This document shows positions 25,916 to 35,286 of a stretch of 64,000 bases of DNA, in pieces; position 1 is the stretch's first letter, and each line of letters begins with the position of its first letter. Location: the NCBI GenBank assembly GCA_964425105.1, contig CAYRLE010000003.1, positions 1-64,000 on the forward strand, given 5' to 3'. Both the position numbers and the translations under genes were made by a program. The notes under the pieces are model-generated. The model saw only the letters and a list, made by a program, of their open reading frames with translations, searched no databases and was not told the origin of the DNA. This DNA comes from S012-109 sp964425105. GTDB taxonomy: Bacteria > Pseudomonadota > Gammaproteobacteria > SZUA-140.

Positions 25916-27226
25916 TCAATCACGGCTCAGCAGCATGGCGCCACCCTGGCCGCCCCCGATGCACAGGGTTGCAATGCCGCGCCGGCTGTTGGTGCGTTGC
26001 AAGACATGGAGCAGATGGAGCACGATGCGCGCCCCGCTGGCGCCCACCGGGTGGCCCAGGCTGATGCCGCCGCCGTCCACGTTGAGCCGTTCCGGGTCCA
26101 CCTCGCCGAGGGGCGTGCGCCGCTCCAGTTCGCGGCGGCAGTATTCCTTGTCCTGCCAGGCCGCCAGTACCGCCAGCACCTGGACGGCGAAGGCCTCGTT
26201 GATCTCCCAGTAGTCTATCTTGTCCAGGGCCAGGCGGTGGCGGCGCAGCAGGGGCACCACGGCGTGGGCCGGTCCCAGCCCCATCTCGGCGGGGTCCACC
26301 CCGGCCCACTGGCAGTCCTCGATGCGCCCCAGGACGGGCAGGCCGTGCTGCTCCACCGCCGCCTCGCTGGCCAGGATCAGCAGCGCCGCGCCGTCGGTGA
26401 CCTGGGCGCTGTTGCCTGCCGTGACCATGCCGAAGGGACGGTCGAACACCGGCTTGAGCTTGGCCAACCTCTCCATACTGCTGTCGCGGCGCAGGCCGTC
26501 GTCGGCAGCATAGAAATGGCCGCGGCTGTCATAGAGGGTCTCGATCTCCTTGAGCAGGCCTTCGTCCTGGGCGCGTGCCAGGCGCTGATGGCTGCGCAGG
26601 GCGTAGGCATCCATCTGCTCACGGCCGATGCCGAAGCGATAGGCAAGATTCTCGGCGGTCTGCCCCATGGACAGCCCTACCACCGGATCGGTGAGGCCAC
26701 ACAGCAATCCGATGACGGGCTTGAAATAGGCAGGGCGCAGGCGACCCAGCAGCTTGAGGCGCTGTCCCGCGCTCCTGGCGGCATTCCAGGCCCCCAGCCA
26801 TTCCACCATCTTCTGGCCCAGCAGCACCGGGGCGCGGCTCATGGCCTCGGTACCGCCGGCCAGCACCAGCTCGGAGCGGCCGCTGGCGATATTCTGCCAG
26901 GCGCAGTCCAGGGCCTGCATGCCGGAAGCGCAGTTGCGTTGCACCGTCCAGGCGGTGACCTCTTTGCCGCAGCCCAGGCGCAGAGACACCACCCGGGCGA
27001 TGTTGGCCTCGTCGGGACCGGGCATCACGCAGCCCAGGATCACCTCGTCGAAGGCATCGGGCGCGAAGGGCTGGCGGGCCAGCAGCGGCCTTCCTGCGCC
27101 CAGCGCCAACTCGGCGGCGCTGAAGGGACCGGGCTTGCCTTTGGCCTTGAGAAAGGGCGTGCGGCTGCCATCCACCACATAGACGGGCCGCATCTTCACC
27201 CTGTTGTTGGTTTTTTGTTGTGCCAT
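25916..27226 (-). CDS. fadI: Acetyl-CoA C-acyltransferase (3-ketoacyl-CoA thiolase), FadI-type
   Basis: A 436-residue thiolase performing the last step of beta-oxidation. The nucleophile is C99 in RNCASGMQA; the second catalytic region is NEAFAVQ, followed by GHPVGASGAR and the active-site CIGGGQGGA. The length and the insert around 140-200 match FadI (436), not FadA (387). It is 6 bp downstream of the acyl-CoA dehydrogenase gene and 13 bp upstream of fadJ, a tight operon. Confidence 0.95.
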   Translation of the reverse strand: MAQQKTNNRVKMRPVYVVDGSRTPFLKAKGKPGPFSAAELALGAGRPLLARQPFAPDAFDEVILGCVMPGPDEANIARVVSLRLGCGKEVTAWTVQRNCASGMQALDCAWQNIASGRSELVLAGGTEAMSRAPVLLGQKMVEWLGAWNAARSAGQRLKLLGRLRPAYFKPVIGLLCGLTDPVVGLSMGQTAENLAYRFGIGREQMDAYALRSHQRLARAQDEGLLKEIETLYDSRGHFYAADDGLRRDSSMERLAKLKPVFDRPFGMVTAGNSAQVTDGAALLILASEAAVEQHGLPVLGRIEDCQWAGVDPAEMGLGPAHAVVPLLRRHRLALDKIDYWEINEAFAVQVLAVLAAWQDKEYCRRELERRTPLGEVDPERLNVDGGGISLGHPVGASGARIVLHLLHVLQRTNSRRGIATLCIGGGQGGAMLLSRD

Positions 27227-27232
27227 GGGGCT

Positions 27233-29665
27233 CTACTCCCTGTTCCAGTAGTGGGCTGGAAAATCGTCCACCTTGATCACCTCGCGGCGGGCGGCGATGA
27301 GACTACGATAGCGCGCCGCCTCGTCCACGTCGAGGATGCCGGCGGCCAGGGCCTGCTCCAGCAGCGCCTCTTCGCCGTTGTCGTTGCCCAGGCGCCCTTC
27401 GCGCAGGCCCTGATGGAGCCGGGCCTCGATGTCCGCGCACTCCATCACCAGGGCCAGGGTGCGGTCCAGGCGGCCGATGGCCTGGCTCTCGTCATCCGTC
27501 AGATAGATCCCGGCGGTGAGGCGGTCGCGGGCCGGCGAGGGTTCCAGGATCAGGGCCGCCACCCGGTGACCCAGGGTATCGGCCGGCGGACGGTAAGGGC
27601 GGCCGAGGGGAAAGGCCAGCAGACGCAGGGCCCAGGCCACGGGACGCAGCGGCAGGTTGCTCAGGAAGCCGCGCAGGGCCTCCTGGATCAGATACAGGCT
27701 GCGCTGGCAGTTCCAGTGCACCAGGGGCAGGTCCGCGGCGGGACAGCCGTCGTCCTCGAAACGCTTGAGCACGGCGGAGGCCAGATAGAGGTGGCTGAGC
27801 ATGTCGCCGAGGCGCGCCGAGAGGCGTTCGCGACGCTTCAGCGCCCCTCCCAGCAACAGCATGGCGATGTCGGCGCTCATGGCGAAAACTGCGCTCATGC
27901 GCGTCAGTTGCTGATAATAGCGCCGGCACTGGGGCGCCCCCGGCGTCTTCAGCAGGCGCGCGCCGCCCAGCCCCAGCCACAGGCTGCGCACCACGTTGCC
28001 GATAGTGAAACCCACGTGTCCCCAGAAGGCGCGGTCGAAGTCGCGCAGGGCCTGTTCATGGTCGGCGCTGGCCACGGCCTGCATCTCACGCAGCACATAG
28101 GGATGGCAGCGCACCGCTCCCTGCCCGAAGATGATCAGGCTGCGGGTGAGAATGTTGGCGCCTTCCACGGTGATGCTGATGGGGATGGCCTGATAGATGC
28201 GGCCCAGGAGATTGCGCGGCCCCATGCAGATGGCGCTGCCGCCCTGCACGTCCATGGCGTCGTTGATGGCCTGGCGCATGTGTTCGGTGAGGTGGTACTT
28301 GACGATGGCGGAGACCACCGAGGGCTTGGCGCCGGTATCCACCGCCCCCGCCGTCATGACCCGCGCCGCTTCCATCATGTAGGCGCCGCCGGCGATGCGC
28401 GCCAGGGCCTCCTCCACCCCCTCGAAGCGGCCGATGGGCACCTTGAACTGGCGGCGGATGCGGGCATAGGCCCCGGTGGCGCGGCTGGCCAGTTTGGCGG
28501 CGCCGGTACTCAGCGCCGGCAGGGAAATGGAACGGCCGGCGGCCAGGCTCTCCATGAGCATGCGCCAGCCCTGGCCGGCGCGCTGGGCGCCGCCGATGAT
28601 CCAGTCCAGGGGGATGAATACGTCCCGGCCCCAGTTGGGACCGTTCTGGAAGACTTGGTTGAGCGGCGCATGGCGCGTGCCGATGGTGATGCCCGGGGTG
28701 TCGGTGGGAATCAGGGCCAGGGTGATGCCCAGTTCCTCTTCCTCCCCCAGCAGGTGATCGGGATCGTAGAGCTTGAAGGCCAGGCCCAGCACCGTGGCCA
28801 CCGGCCCGAGGGTGATGTAGCGCTTCTCCCAGTTGAGACGGATACCGAGCACTTCCTGACCCTGAAACTCGCCGCGGCACACCACGCCGCGGTCGGGCAT
28901 GGCGCCGGCGTCGCTGCCCGCCTCGGGCCCGGTGAGCGCAAAGCAGGGCACCTCCTCGCCCTTGGCCAGGCGCGGCAGGTAGTGCTGCTTCTGCGCGTCG
29001 GTGCCGTAGTGCAGCAGCAACTCGGCGGGCCCCAGGGAATTGGGCACCATCACGGTCACCGCTGCCGTGGTGCTGCGGGTGGCGATTTTCTGCACCACGC
29101 AGGAATGGGCCAGGGCCGAGAAGCCCAAGCCACCGTATTCCTTGGGAATGATCATGCCGAAGAAGCCCTGCTCCTTAATATAGCGCCACACCTCTGCGGG
29201 GAGGTCATGCAGTTCCTCGGTGATGCGCCAGTCGTCCAGCATGCGGCACAACTCGTCCACCGGCCCGTCGAGGAAGGCCTGTTCCTCCGCCGTGAGGCGG
29301 GGCGCCGGCATGGCCAGCAGTTTCTCCCAGTCGGGGCGGCCGCTGAACAGATCGCCGTCCCACCATACGGTGCCGGCCTCCAGGGCCTCGCGCTCGGTGC
29401 GCGACATGCGCGGCATCATGGTGCGGAAGGCAGCCAGCACCCGGGCGCTGAGCAGACGGCGCAGCGGCACTAGGTTCAGAGGGATGAGGGTGAGGGCAAA
29501 GAACAACCAGACGACAACAGCAGCGGAGGTGGAAGGTTGCTGAAGCCAGGTCCACAACAGAAGATAGAGCGTTACGGCAGCCGACCACTGCCACAATGCC
29601 AGGCGGCGGTAAGCCGCCACACCCAGGAGCGCGCAAAATAATATCAACCAGAAAAAAACATCCAT
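27233..29665 (-). CDS. fadE: Acyl-CoA dehydrogenase, FadE-type
   Basis: An 810-residue FAD enzyme doing the first oxidation of acyl-CoA. Two to three hydrophobic helices at the N terminus (about 1-75) are typical of FadE. The core has FFGMIIPKEYGGLGFSALAHS, the FAD/substrate segment CFALTGPEAGSDAG, and the long C-terminal DUF1974 region. The size equals E. coli FadE (814). It is the first gene of the minus-strand fad cluster and diverges from xth. Confidence 0.95.
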   Translation of the reverse strand: MDVFFWLILFCALLGVAAYRRLALWQWSAAVTLYLLLWTWLQQPSTSAAVVVWLFFALTLIPLNLVPLRRLLSARVLAAFRTMMPRMSRTEREALEAGTVWWDGDLFSGRPDWEKLLAMPAPRLTAEEQAFLDGPVDELCRMLDDWRITEELHDLPAEVWRYIKEQGFFGMIIPKEYGGLGFSALAHSCVVQKIATRSTTAAVTVMVPNSLGPAELLLHYGTDAQKQHYLPRLAKGEEVPCFALTGPEAGSDAGAMPDRGVVCRGEFQGQEVLGIRLNWEKRYITLGPVATVLGLAFKLYDPDHLLGEEEELGITLALIPTDTPGITIGTRHAPLNQVFQNGPNWGRDVFIPLDWIIGGAQRAGQGWRMLMESLAAGRSISLPALSTGAAKLASRATGAYARIRRQFKVPIGRFEGVEEALARIAGGAYMMEAARVMTAGAVDTGAKPSVVSAIVKYHLTEHMRQAINDAMDVQGGSAICMGPRNLLGRIYQAIPISITVEGANILTRSLIIFGQGAVRCHPYVLREMQAVASADHEQALRDFDRAFWGHVGFTIGNVVRSLWLGLGGARLLKTPGAPQCRRYYQQLTRMSAVFAMSADIAMLLLGGALKRRERLSARLGDMLSHLYLASAVLKRFEDDGCPAADLPLVHWNCQRSLYLIQEALRGFLSNLPLRPVAWALRLLAFPLGRPYRPPADTLGHRVAALILEPSPARDRLTAGIYLTDDESQAIGRLDRTLALVMECADIEARLHQGLREGRLGNDNGEEALLEQALAAGILDVDEAARYRSLIAARREVIKVDDFPAHYWNRE

Positions 29666-29793
29666 ATCATGTCCCCGGAATATTCATGGTGATCCCTCTC
29701 CCGGCCCGGCCGTTCAGGGCCTCCGCCATCATACCCCATCCGGGAGCCTGTTGGGCTTAGTCGCCGTTTCTGGTAACTTGTTGCGGCCGTTGC

Positions 29794-29844
29794 CGCCTGC
29801 CGCAGGTTTTTTTTTCAGTATCCATGTTATCGGCGCGGCAGGCG
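29794..29844 (+). promoter_or_regulatory. Possible attenuator-like leader upstream of xth
   Basis: Ten bases CGCCTGCCGC at 29794-29803 pair perfectly with 29835-29844. Part of the first arm can instead form a 4-bp hairpin (CCTG/CAGG, 29796-29806) directly followed by nine T at 29807-29815, and also pair upstream (GCGGC 29783-29787 with GCCGC 29792-29796). The alternatives are mutually exclusive. The terminator stem is short, so function is uncertain. Confidence 0.35.
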
Positions 29845-29909
29845 CTTTCTCAAATGACATCAGCCATTAAAACAAGCCGTTAGCGGAAGAAACGGCAAGG
29901 ACGACACAT

Positions 29910-30680
29910 ATGATCAAGATCGCCACCTGGAACGTCAATTCTCTGCGGGTGCGCCTGCCCCAGGTTCTGGACTGGGCCTATGACAAGGACCCGGACATCC
30001 TCGCCCTGCAGGAGACCAAGCTCCAGGATCCGGACTTCCCTCTCGCGGAGTGCCAGGCGGCCGGTTTTCAGGCGGTGTTCGCCGGCCAGAAGACCTACAA
30101 CGGCGTCGCCATCCTCAGCCGCACCCCAGCCGAGGAGGTGATCTGCGACCTCCCCGGCCTGGAAGATCACCAGCGCAGGCTGCTGGCCGCCACCTACGAA
30201 GGCATCCGCGTCGTCAACGTCTACATCCCCAACGGCGAAAGCGTGGGCTCGGAGAAATACCAGTATAAACTGCGCTGGCTGGCCAGCCTGGTGGACTTTC
30301 TCGAAGAGCAGCTGCGCCGCTACCCGCGCCTGGTGCTGCTGGGCGATTTCAACATCGCCCCCGAGGCCCGCGACGTCCACGACCCCGAGCAATGGGAGGG
30401 GCGGGTGCTGTTCTCCGAGCCGGAACGCCAGGCCTTCCGCGACCTGCTGGCCACCGGCCTGTGCGACACCTTCCGCCTCTTCGAGCAGGAGGAACAAAGC
30501 TTCAGCTGGTGGGACTACCGCATGGCCGCCTTCCGCCGCAACCTCGGCCTGCGCATCGACCACATCCTGGCCAGCCCCGAACTCTGCGCTCAATGCCGCG
30601 CCAGCACCATCGACAAGACCCCACGCAGCTGGGAACGCCCCTCGGACCATGCCCCGGTGATGGCTGAATTCGAGGTCTGA
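29910..30680 (+). CDS. xth: Exodeoxyribonuclease III (AP endonuclease)
   Basis: A 256-residue endonuclease/exonuclease/phosphatase-fold enzyme for abasic-site repair. It opens IKIATWNVNSLRVRL, with the metal-binding Glu in LQETKLQDPDFP, then GVAILSR, VVNVYIPNGESVGSEKY, the catalytic Asp/Asn in LLGDFNIAPEARDVHDPE, and ends with RIDHILAS and the catalytic His in RPSDHAPV. The length and these motifs match the XthA branch. It is monocistronic or co-transcribed with the reductase 147 bp downstream. Confidence 0.97.
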   Translation: MIKIATWNVNSLRVRLPQVLDWAYDKDPDILALQETKLQDPDFPLAECQAAGFQAVFAGQKTYNGVAILSRTPAEEVICDLPGLEDHQRRLLAATYEGIRVVNVYIPNGESVGSEKYQYKLRWLASLVDFLEEQLRRYPRLVLLGDFNIAPEARDVHDPEQWEGRVLFSEPERQAFRDLLATGLCDTFRLFEQEEQSFSWWDYRMAAFRRNLGLRIDHILASPELCAQCRASTIDKTPRSWERPSDHAPVMAEFEV

Positions 30681-30827
30681 GCCTTTGCGCCCACCAAGCC
30701 CCTGGCATAGCCCCACGGCCTGTGTCATGCCGATGCAGGCCGCCATGACGAACGAACCGAACGCTCTCCAAGTGATATCATAGCTACAGCCATCCAACCA
30801 CAACCCCTATCAGGGAGGACACAGCCC

Positions 30828-31928
30828 ATGGCCGTCGATCTCTTCACGCCGCTCGACCTCGGCCCCTATACGCTGCCCAACCGCATCTTCATGGCGCCCA
30901 TGACCCGCAACCGCGCCCCGGGAAACATACCCACCCCCCTCATGGCCACCTACTACGCCCAGCGCGCCAGCGCCGGGCTGATCATCAGCGAGGCCACGCA
31001 GATCTCCCCCCAGGGCGTGGGCTACCCCAACACCCCGGGCATCCATTCCGAGGAACAGGTGCAGGGCTGGCAAGGGGTCACCGATGCCGTCCATGGGCAA
31101 GGCGGCCATATCTTTCTCCAGCTCTGGCACGTGGGGCGCATCTCCCATCCCGACCTGCAGCCCGACGGCGCCCTGCCCGTGGCCCCCTCGGCCATTCGTC
31201 CCGCTGGCGAGGCCGTGACCTATGCGGGACCCAAGCCCTTCGTCACGCCGCGCGCCCTGGAAAGCGAGGAAATCCCCGCCATCGTGCGCCAGTATGGCGA
31301 GGCCGCGGAAAATGCAAAACGCGCCGGTTTCGACGGCGTCGAGATCCACGCCGCCAACGGCTACCTCATCGACCAGTTCCTGCGCGACGGCAGCAACCAG
31401 CGCAGCGACCGCTATGGCGGCTCCCTGGAGAACCGTGCCCGCTTCCTGCTGGAGGTCACCCAGGCGGTTGTCGATGCATGGGACGCCCGCCACGTCGGCG
31501 TGCGCCTCTCGCCCCTGCAGCCCTTCAACGACATGCGCGACGCCAACCCCGAGGCCACCTTCAGCTACGCTGTTGAGCAGCTGAACGACTTCGGCCTCGG
31601 TTATCTGCACATCACTGAAATGGGCAAGGAGGCGCCGGGCGCAGCCGGACCGCCCTTCGACCTGAAAGTGCTGCGCGAAACCTGGCGGGGCGTCTACGTC
31701 ACCAACGGCGGCTACGACAAGGCAAAGGCCCAGGCCGCCATCGGCGCAGGCCTCGCCGATGCCGTGGCCTTCGGCCAGTTGTTCATCGCCAACCCCGACC
31801 TGGTGGAACGCTTCCGCGCCGATGCGCCGCTGAACACCCCGGATCCCGACACTTTCTATGGCGGCGCAGAGAAGGGTTATACCGATTATCCAACGTTGGA
31901 CGAATCCAACGACCAGAATCGATCCTGA
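30828..31928 (+). CDS. Old-yellow-enzyme family alkene reductase (NemA-like)
   Basis: A 366-residue FMN TIM-barrel ene-reductase using NAD(P)H to reduce activated C=C bonds. Signatures are IFMAPMTRNRA near 22-32, GHIFLQLWHVGRISHP near 92-107, the substrate-binding pair in GVEIHAANGYLIDQFLRDGSN near 178-198, RYGGSLENRARFLLEV, and ADAVAFGQLFIANPDL. The length equals NemA (365). AGGGAGG precedes the start. It ends 6 bp before ubiD, so the two may be co-transcribed, although their pathways are not known to be linked. Confidence 0.94.
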   Translation: MAVDLFTPLDLGPYTLPNRIFMAPMTRNRAPGNIPTPLMATYYAQRASAGLIISEATQISPQGVGYPNTPGIHSEEQVQGWQGVTDAVHGQGGHIFLQLWHVGRISHPDLQPDGALPVAPSAIRPAGEAVTYAGPKPFVTPRALESEEIPAIVRQYGEAAENAKRAGFDGVEIHAANGYLIDQFLRDGSNQRSDRYGGSLENRARFLLEVTQAVVDAWDARHVGVRLSPLQPFNDMRDANPEATFSYAVEQLNDFGLGYLHITEMGKEAPGAAGPPFDLKVLRETWRGVYVTNGGYDKAKAQAAIGAGLADAVAFGQLFIANPDLVERFRADAPLNTPDPDTFYGGAEKGYTDYPTLDESNDQNRS

Positions 31929-31934
31929 ATCCCC

Positions 31935-33416
31935 ATGAAATACAAAGACCTGCGCGACTTCATCCGGCAGCTGGAGCAGCAGGGCGAGCTGCAGCGCATC
32001 GCCCTGGAGGTGGACCCTCATCTTGAAATGACCGAGATCTGCGACCGCACCCTGCGCCTTGGTGGCCCGGCATTGCTGTTCGAGAACCCCAAGGGCTGCG
32101 ACATCCCGGTGCTGGCCAATCTCTTCGGCACGCCACGCCGGGTGGCGCTGGGGATGGGGGAAGATTCGGTGGAGGCCCTGCGCGAGGTAGGCAAGCTGCT
32201 GGCCTATCTCAAGGAACCGGAGCCGCCCAAGGGCTTCAAGGACGTGTGGGGCAAGCTGCCCATCCTCAAGCAGGTGATGAACATGTCGCCGCGGGTGGTG
32301 GGCAAGGCGCCCTGCCAGGCCCATGTCCTGGAGGGCGAGGCCGTGGATCTCTCGCGGCTGCCCATCCAGACCTGCTGGCCGGGGGACGCAGGGCCCCTCA
32401 TCACCTGGGCCCTGGTGGTGACCCGCGGCCCCCGCAAGGAGCGCCAGAACTTAGGCATCTACCGCCAGCAGGTGATCGGCCCCAACAAGGTGATCATGCG
32501 CTGGCTGTCCCACCGCGGGGGGGCGCTGGACTTCCGCGACTGGCAGGCGGCCCACCCCGGCGAGCCCTTTCCGGTGGCGGTGGCCCTGGGGGCCGACCCC
32601 GCCACCATCCTGGGAGCGGTGACGCCGGTGCCCGATACCCTGTCGGAATACGCCTTCGCCGCCCTGCTGCGCGGCGACAAGACCGAAGTGACGAAGTGCC
32701 TGGGCTCGGACCTGCAGGTGCCGGCGGCCGCCGAGTTCGTATTGGAGGGGCATATCCACCCTGGTGAGGCCGCGCCGGAGGGGCCCTTCGGCGACCACAC
32801 CGGCTATTACAACGAGGTGGAAAACTTCCCCGTGTTCACCATTGAGCGCATCACCCACCGCGACCATCCCATCTATCACAGCACCTACACCGGCCGCCCC
32901 CCAGATGAACCGGCGGTGCTGGGGGTGGCGCTCAACGAGGTCTTCGTGCCCATCCTGCAGAAGCAGTTCCCGGAGATCACGGATTTCTACCTGCCGCCGG
33001 AGGGCTGCTCCTACCGCTTGGCCTGCATCAGCATCAAGAAGCAGTATCCGGGGCATGCCAAGCGGGTGATGATGGGTGTGTGGTCCTTTCTGCGCCAGTT
33101 CATGTACACCAAGTTCATCATCGTCACCGACGACGACGTGGACATCCGCAACTGGAAGGACGTCATCTGGGCCATGACCACGCGCATGGACCCGGCGCGC
33201 GACACCACCGTGGTGGAGCATACCCCCATCGACTACCTGGATTTCGCCTCACCGGTGTCGGGGCTGGGTTCCAAGATGGGCTTCGACGCCACCAACAAGT
33301 GGCCCGGCGAGACCCAGCGCCAGTGGGGCACGCCTATTCGCATGAGCGAGGAGGTGGTGCGGCGGGTGGACGAGATGTGGGGGGAATTGGGGATCGGGGG
33401 TGCGAGTAATGAGTAA
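31935..33416 (+). CDS. ubiD: 4-hydroxy-3-polyprenylbenzoate decarboxylase
   Basis: A 493-residue prenylated-FMN decarboxylase of ubiquinone synthesis. It opens KYKDLRDFIRQLEQQGEL; the family segments IYRQQVIGPNKVIMRWL, EAPEGPFGDHTGYYN, and VTDDDVDIRNWKDVIWA are intact, including the conserved Glu/Arg active-site region. The length matches E. coli UbiD (497). The last codons (AGT AAT GAG TAA) are made of the first heptamers of repeat site 8, so the C terminus has been replaced or extended by repeat DNA. Confidence 0.97.
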   Translation: MKYKDLRDFIRQLEQQGELQRIALEVDPHLEMTEICDRTLRLGGPALLFENPKGCDIPVLANLFGTPRRVALGMGEDSVEALREVGKLLAYLKEPEPPKGFKDVWGKLPILKQVMNMSPRVVGKAPCQAHVLEGEAVDLSRLPIQTCWPGDAGPLITWALVVTRGPRKERQNLGIYRQQVIGPNKVIMRWLSHRGGALDFRDWQAAHPGEPFPVAVALGADPATILGAVTPVPDTLSEYAFAALLRGDKTEVTKCLGSDLQVPAAAEFVLEGHIHPGEAAPEGPFGDHTGYYNEVENFPVFTIERITHRDHPIYHSTYTGRPPDEPAVLGVALNEVFVPILQKQFPEITDFYLPPEGCSYRLACISIKKQYPGHAKRVMMGVWSFLRQFMYTKFIIVTDDDVDIRNWKDVIWAMTTRMDPARDTTVVEHTPIDYLDFASPVSGLGSKMGFDATNKWPGETQRQWGTPIRMSEEVVRRVDEMWGELGIGGASNE

Positions 33417-33490
33417 TGAGTAATGGGTGATGAGTTGGGGAATAGTGCGGAAACCCATCACCCATTACTCATCACGCATTACTCATTACC
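33404..33490. repeat. Heptamer inverted repeat, GAGTAAT type (site 8)
   Basis: The left arm 33404-33434 reads GAGTAAT three times, then GGGTGAT and GAG. The right arm 33454-33490 is the complement of GAGTAAT, GCGTGAT, GAGTAAT, GGGTGAT, GGG. The unusual GGGTGAT unit is at the loop-proximal position in both arms. The arm overlaps the ubiD stop codon (33414-33416). Confidence 0.92.
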
Positions 33491-33603
33491 TTCTCTCAGA
33501 AAACCACCCAGTCACACCCAAAAAAATCCCTTACTTGACAATCTCTTAACGCCGCCACACCCCCGGCGTAAGAATAAACGCCGGATGCCGATAAATAGTT
33601 ATG

Positions 33604-33620
33604 GGGTAGCACGGCTACCC
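33604..33620. promoter_or_regulatory. Hairpin in the leader of the patatin gene
   Basis: GGGTAGC and GCTACCC form a perfect 7-bp stem with loop ACG, 22 bp before the patatin start. A second, imperfect stem (AACGCCG with CGGCGTA) lies at about 33548-33571. No T-run follows, so these are not obvious terminators; they may be leader structure or operator. Confidence 0.4.
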
Positions 33621-33642
33621 GCTATACGGTGACGATGAATCC

Positions 33643-34839
33643 ATGTTTTGGTGGCTGAAAAAGGAGCAGGCTCCGCCCAAGATCGCCCTGGTGCTGCCGG
33701 GAGGTGGAGCGCGTGCGGCCTATCAGGTGGGGGTGCTGCGGGCCGTGGCACGCCTGCTGCCCAAGGATGCCCCCCTGCCCTTCCCCATCGTCACCGGCAC
33801 TTCCGCTGGGTCCATCAATGCCACGGCCCTGGCCATTCATGCCCGGCAGTTTCGCAGAGGGGTGCTGCGCATCAGCCGGGTGTGGGAAAATTTCCATGTC
33901 AATCAAGTGTTTCGCGCCGACACCCTGGGACTGATGAAGACTGGCGCCCACTGGATGGCGGCTCTCACGCTGGGCGGCCTGGGCAAATACAATCCCTACT
34001 CCCTGCTGGACCGCAGCCCATTGTATCCCCTACTGGAGCGCTACATTCCCACCCACCTCATCCAGAAGTCCATCGATAGCGGGGCCCTCCATGCCCTGGG
34101 GGTGACGGCCAGCAGTTACAAATCCGGTCATTCGGTCACCTTCTACCAGGGGGTGGAGGAACTGCAGCCCTGGGACCGGCAGCGCCGCCTGGGGACGCCG
34201 GCGCGCATCACCCTGGATCATCTCATGGCCTCCTCGGCCATCCCCTTCATCTTTTCCGCCATCGAGGTGGACGGGGAATACTACGGCGATGGCTCCATGC
34301 GCCAGATCGCGCCCCTGAGCCCGGCGCTCCATCTCGGCGCCAATAAGATTTTCGTGGTGGGCATTCGCAAACAATATAATGGGACGGATGACGAGGAGGA
34401 GGACATCTGCTACCCCACACTGGCGGAGATCGCCAGCAATGTGCTGAGCAGCATCTTCCTGGACAGCCTGGACACGGATCTGGAACGGCTGGAGCGCATC
34501 AACAAGACCATCAGCCTCATCCCCGACCGCCGCCTGGAACAGGGCGGTGTCACCCTGCGCCCCATCGATGTGCTGAGCATCTCCCCCAGCCAGAGCATCG
34601 ACCGCATCGCCGGGCGCCATGCCCACCTGCTGCCCCGCCCCCTGCGCTACCTGCTGCGGGGGGTGGGCGCCTACGGCAGACACGGCGCCACCCTGCTGAG
34701 CTACCTGCTGTTCGAGCGCGCCTTCTGCCGGGATCTCATCGCCCTGGGCTACCACGATGCCATGGCCGCGAGAGAGGATATCGTCCGCTTCCTGGAACTG
34801 GACAACGAGGAACAGGAGGCCGCCGCCTGTCAAGGTTGA
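33643..34839 (+). CDS. Patatin-like phospholipase
   Basis: A 398-residue cytosolic-looking lipid acyl hydrolase. The oxyanion loop LPGGGARAAYQVGVL is at 18-32, the nucleophile Ser is in GTSAGS near 49-54, and the catalytic Asp in YYGDGSMRQ near 206-214 (DGS rather than the common DGG/DGA). The C-terminal 130 residues are basic and helical, as in the bacterial DUF3336-free patatins of proteobacteria. Substrate is unknown; phospholipid or lipid turnover is the family role. Confidence 0.9.
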   Translation: MFWWLKKEQAPPKIALVLPGGGARAAYQVGVLRAVARLLPKDAPLPFPIVTGTSAGSINATALAIHARQFRRGVLRISRVWENFHVNQVFRADTLGLMKTGAHWMAALTLGGLGKYNPYSLLDRSPLYPLLERYIPTHLIQKSIDSGALHALGVTASSYKSGHSVTFYQGVEELQPWDRQRRLGTPARITLDHLMASSAIPFIFSAIEVDGEYYGDGSMRQIAPLSPALHLGANKIFVVGIRKQYNGTDDEEEDICYPTLAEIASNVLSSIFLDSLDTDLERLERINKTISLIPDRRLEQGGVTLRPIDVLSISPSQSIDRIAGRHAHLLPRPLRYLLRGVGAYGRHGATLLSYLLFERAFCRDLIALGYHDAMAAREDIVRFLELDNEEQEAAACQG

Positions 34840-34917
34840 GGGCGATCACCCAGGTCTCACAAGCAATCCCTCACGTTGGCATTCGCCGCCATGAGACACA
34901 AGAATTATTATTAAAAA

Positions 34918-35286
34918 TCAGGTGACTGCCGTTGTAGCCCTGAAAGGCAGCACCTTGGCCTTGGGGGCATCCCCACTGCTCAGCGGCTCCGCGGCCTTGC
35001 CGTTGAGGGCATCCAGGAGGCCGTTGTCGCCATACACGGAATGCCACATCATTTTATAGATGCGCAGAAAGGACTGGGTGGGATTGCGACTCTGGCTGCG
35101 CTCCATCTCGATGCGCCACTGCAGGCCGGTGAGGCGCTGGCGCATCTGGGGCGGGGCCTGGGAGATGGCGGCCTCGATGGCCGCGCGGCGTTTGCGCTCG
35201 AAGGCTTCCGGATCGGTCTCCGCCAGGGCCTTCCATGCATCGAAGTCGAAATGGTCTGGTTTCCTGTTGCTGTTTTTCTTGCTCAT
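34918..35286 (-). CDS. DUF3135 domain-containing protein
   Basis: A 122-residue hydrophilic protein whose FDFDAWKALAETDPEAFE near 17-34 and following RRAAIEAAI, with QRLTGLQWRIEMER, are the hallmark of DUF3135. No signal peptide or membrane segment is seen. The ATG at 35286 has GGAGAG upstream; an in-frame start 7 codons earlier is less likely. It stands alone between the patatin (convergent) and the SLC13 transporter. The 205-bp upstream gap contains an AT-rich patch near 35417-35443 and a small GCCC/GGGC hairpin near 35358-35372. Function is unknown. Confidence 0.85.
   Translation of the reverse strand: MSKKNSNRKPDHFDFDAWKALAETDPEAFERKRRAAIEAAISQAPPQMRQRLTGLQWRIEMERSQSRNPTQSFLRIYKMMWHSVYGDNGLLDALNGKAAEPLSSGDAPKAKVLPFRATTAVT

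Noticed and set aside
25808..29473. A 1221-codon open frame on the plus strand across the fad genes
   Set aside because: It is antisense to fadJ, fadI and fadE, which carry clear catalytic motifs. High GC in third positions keeps the opposite frame open; its protein has no recognisable domain.
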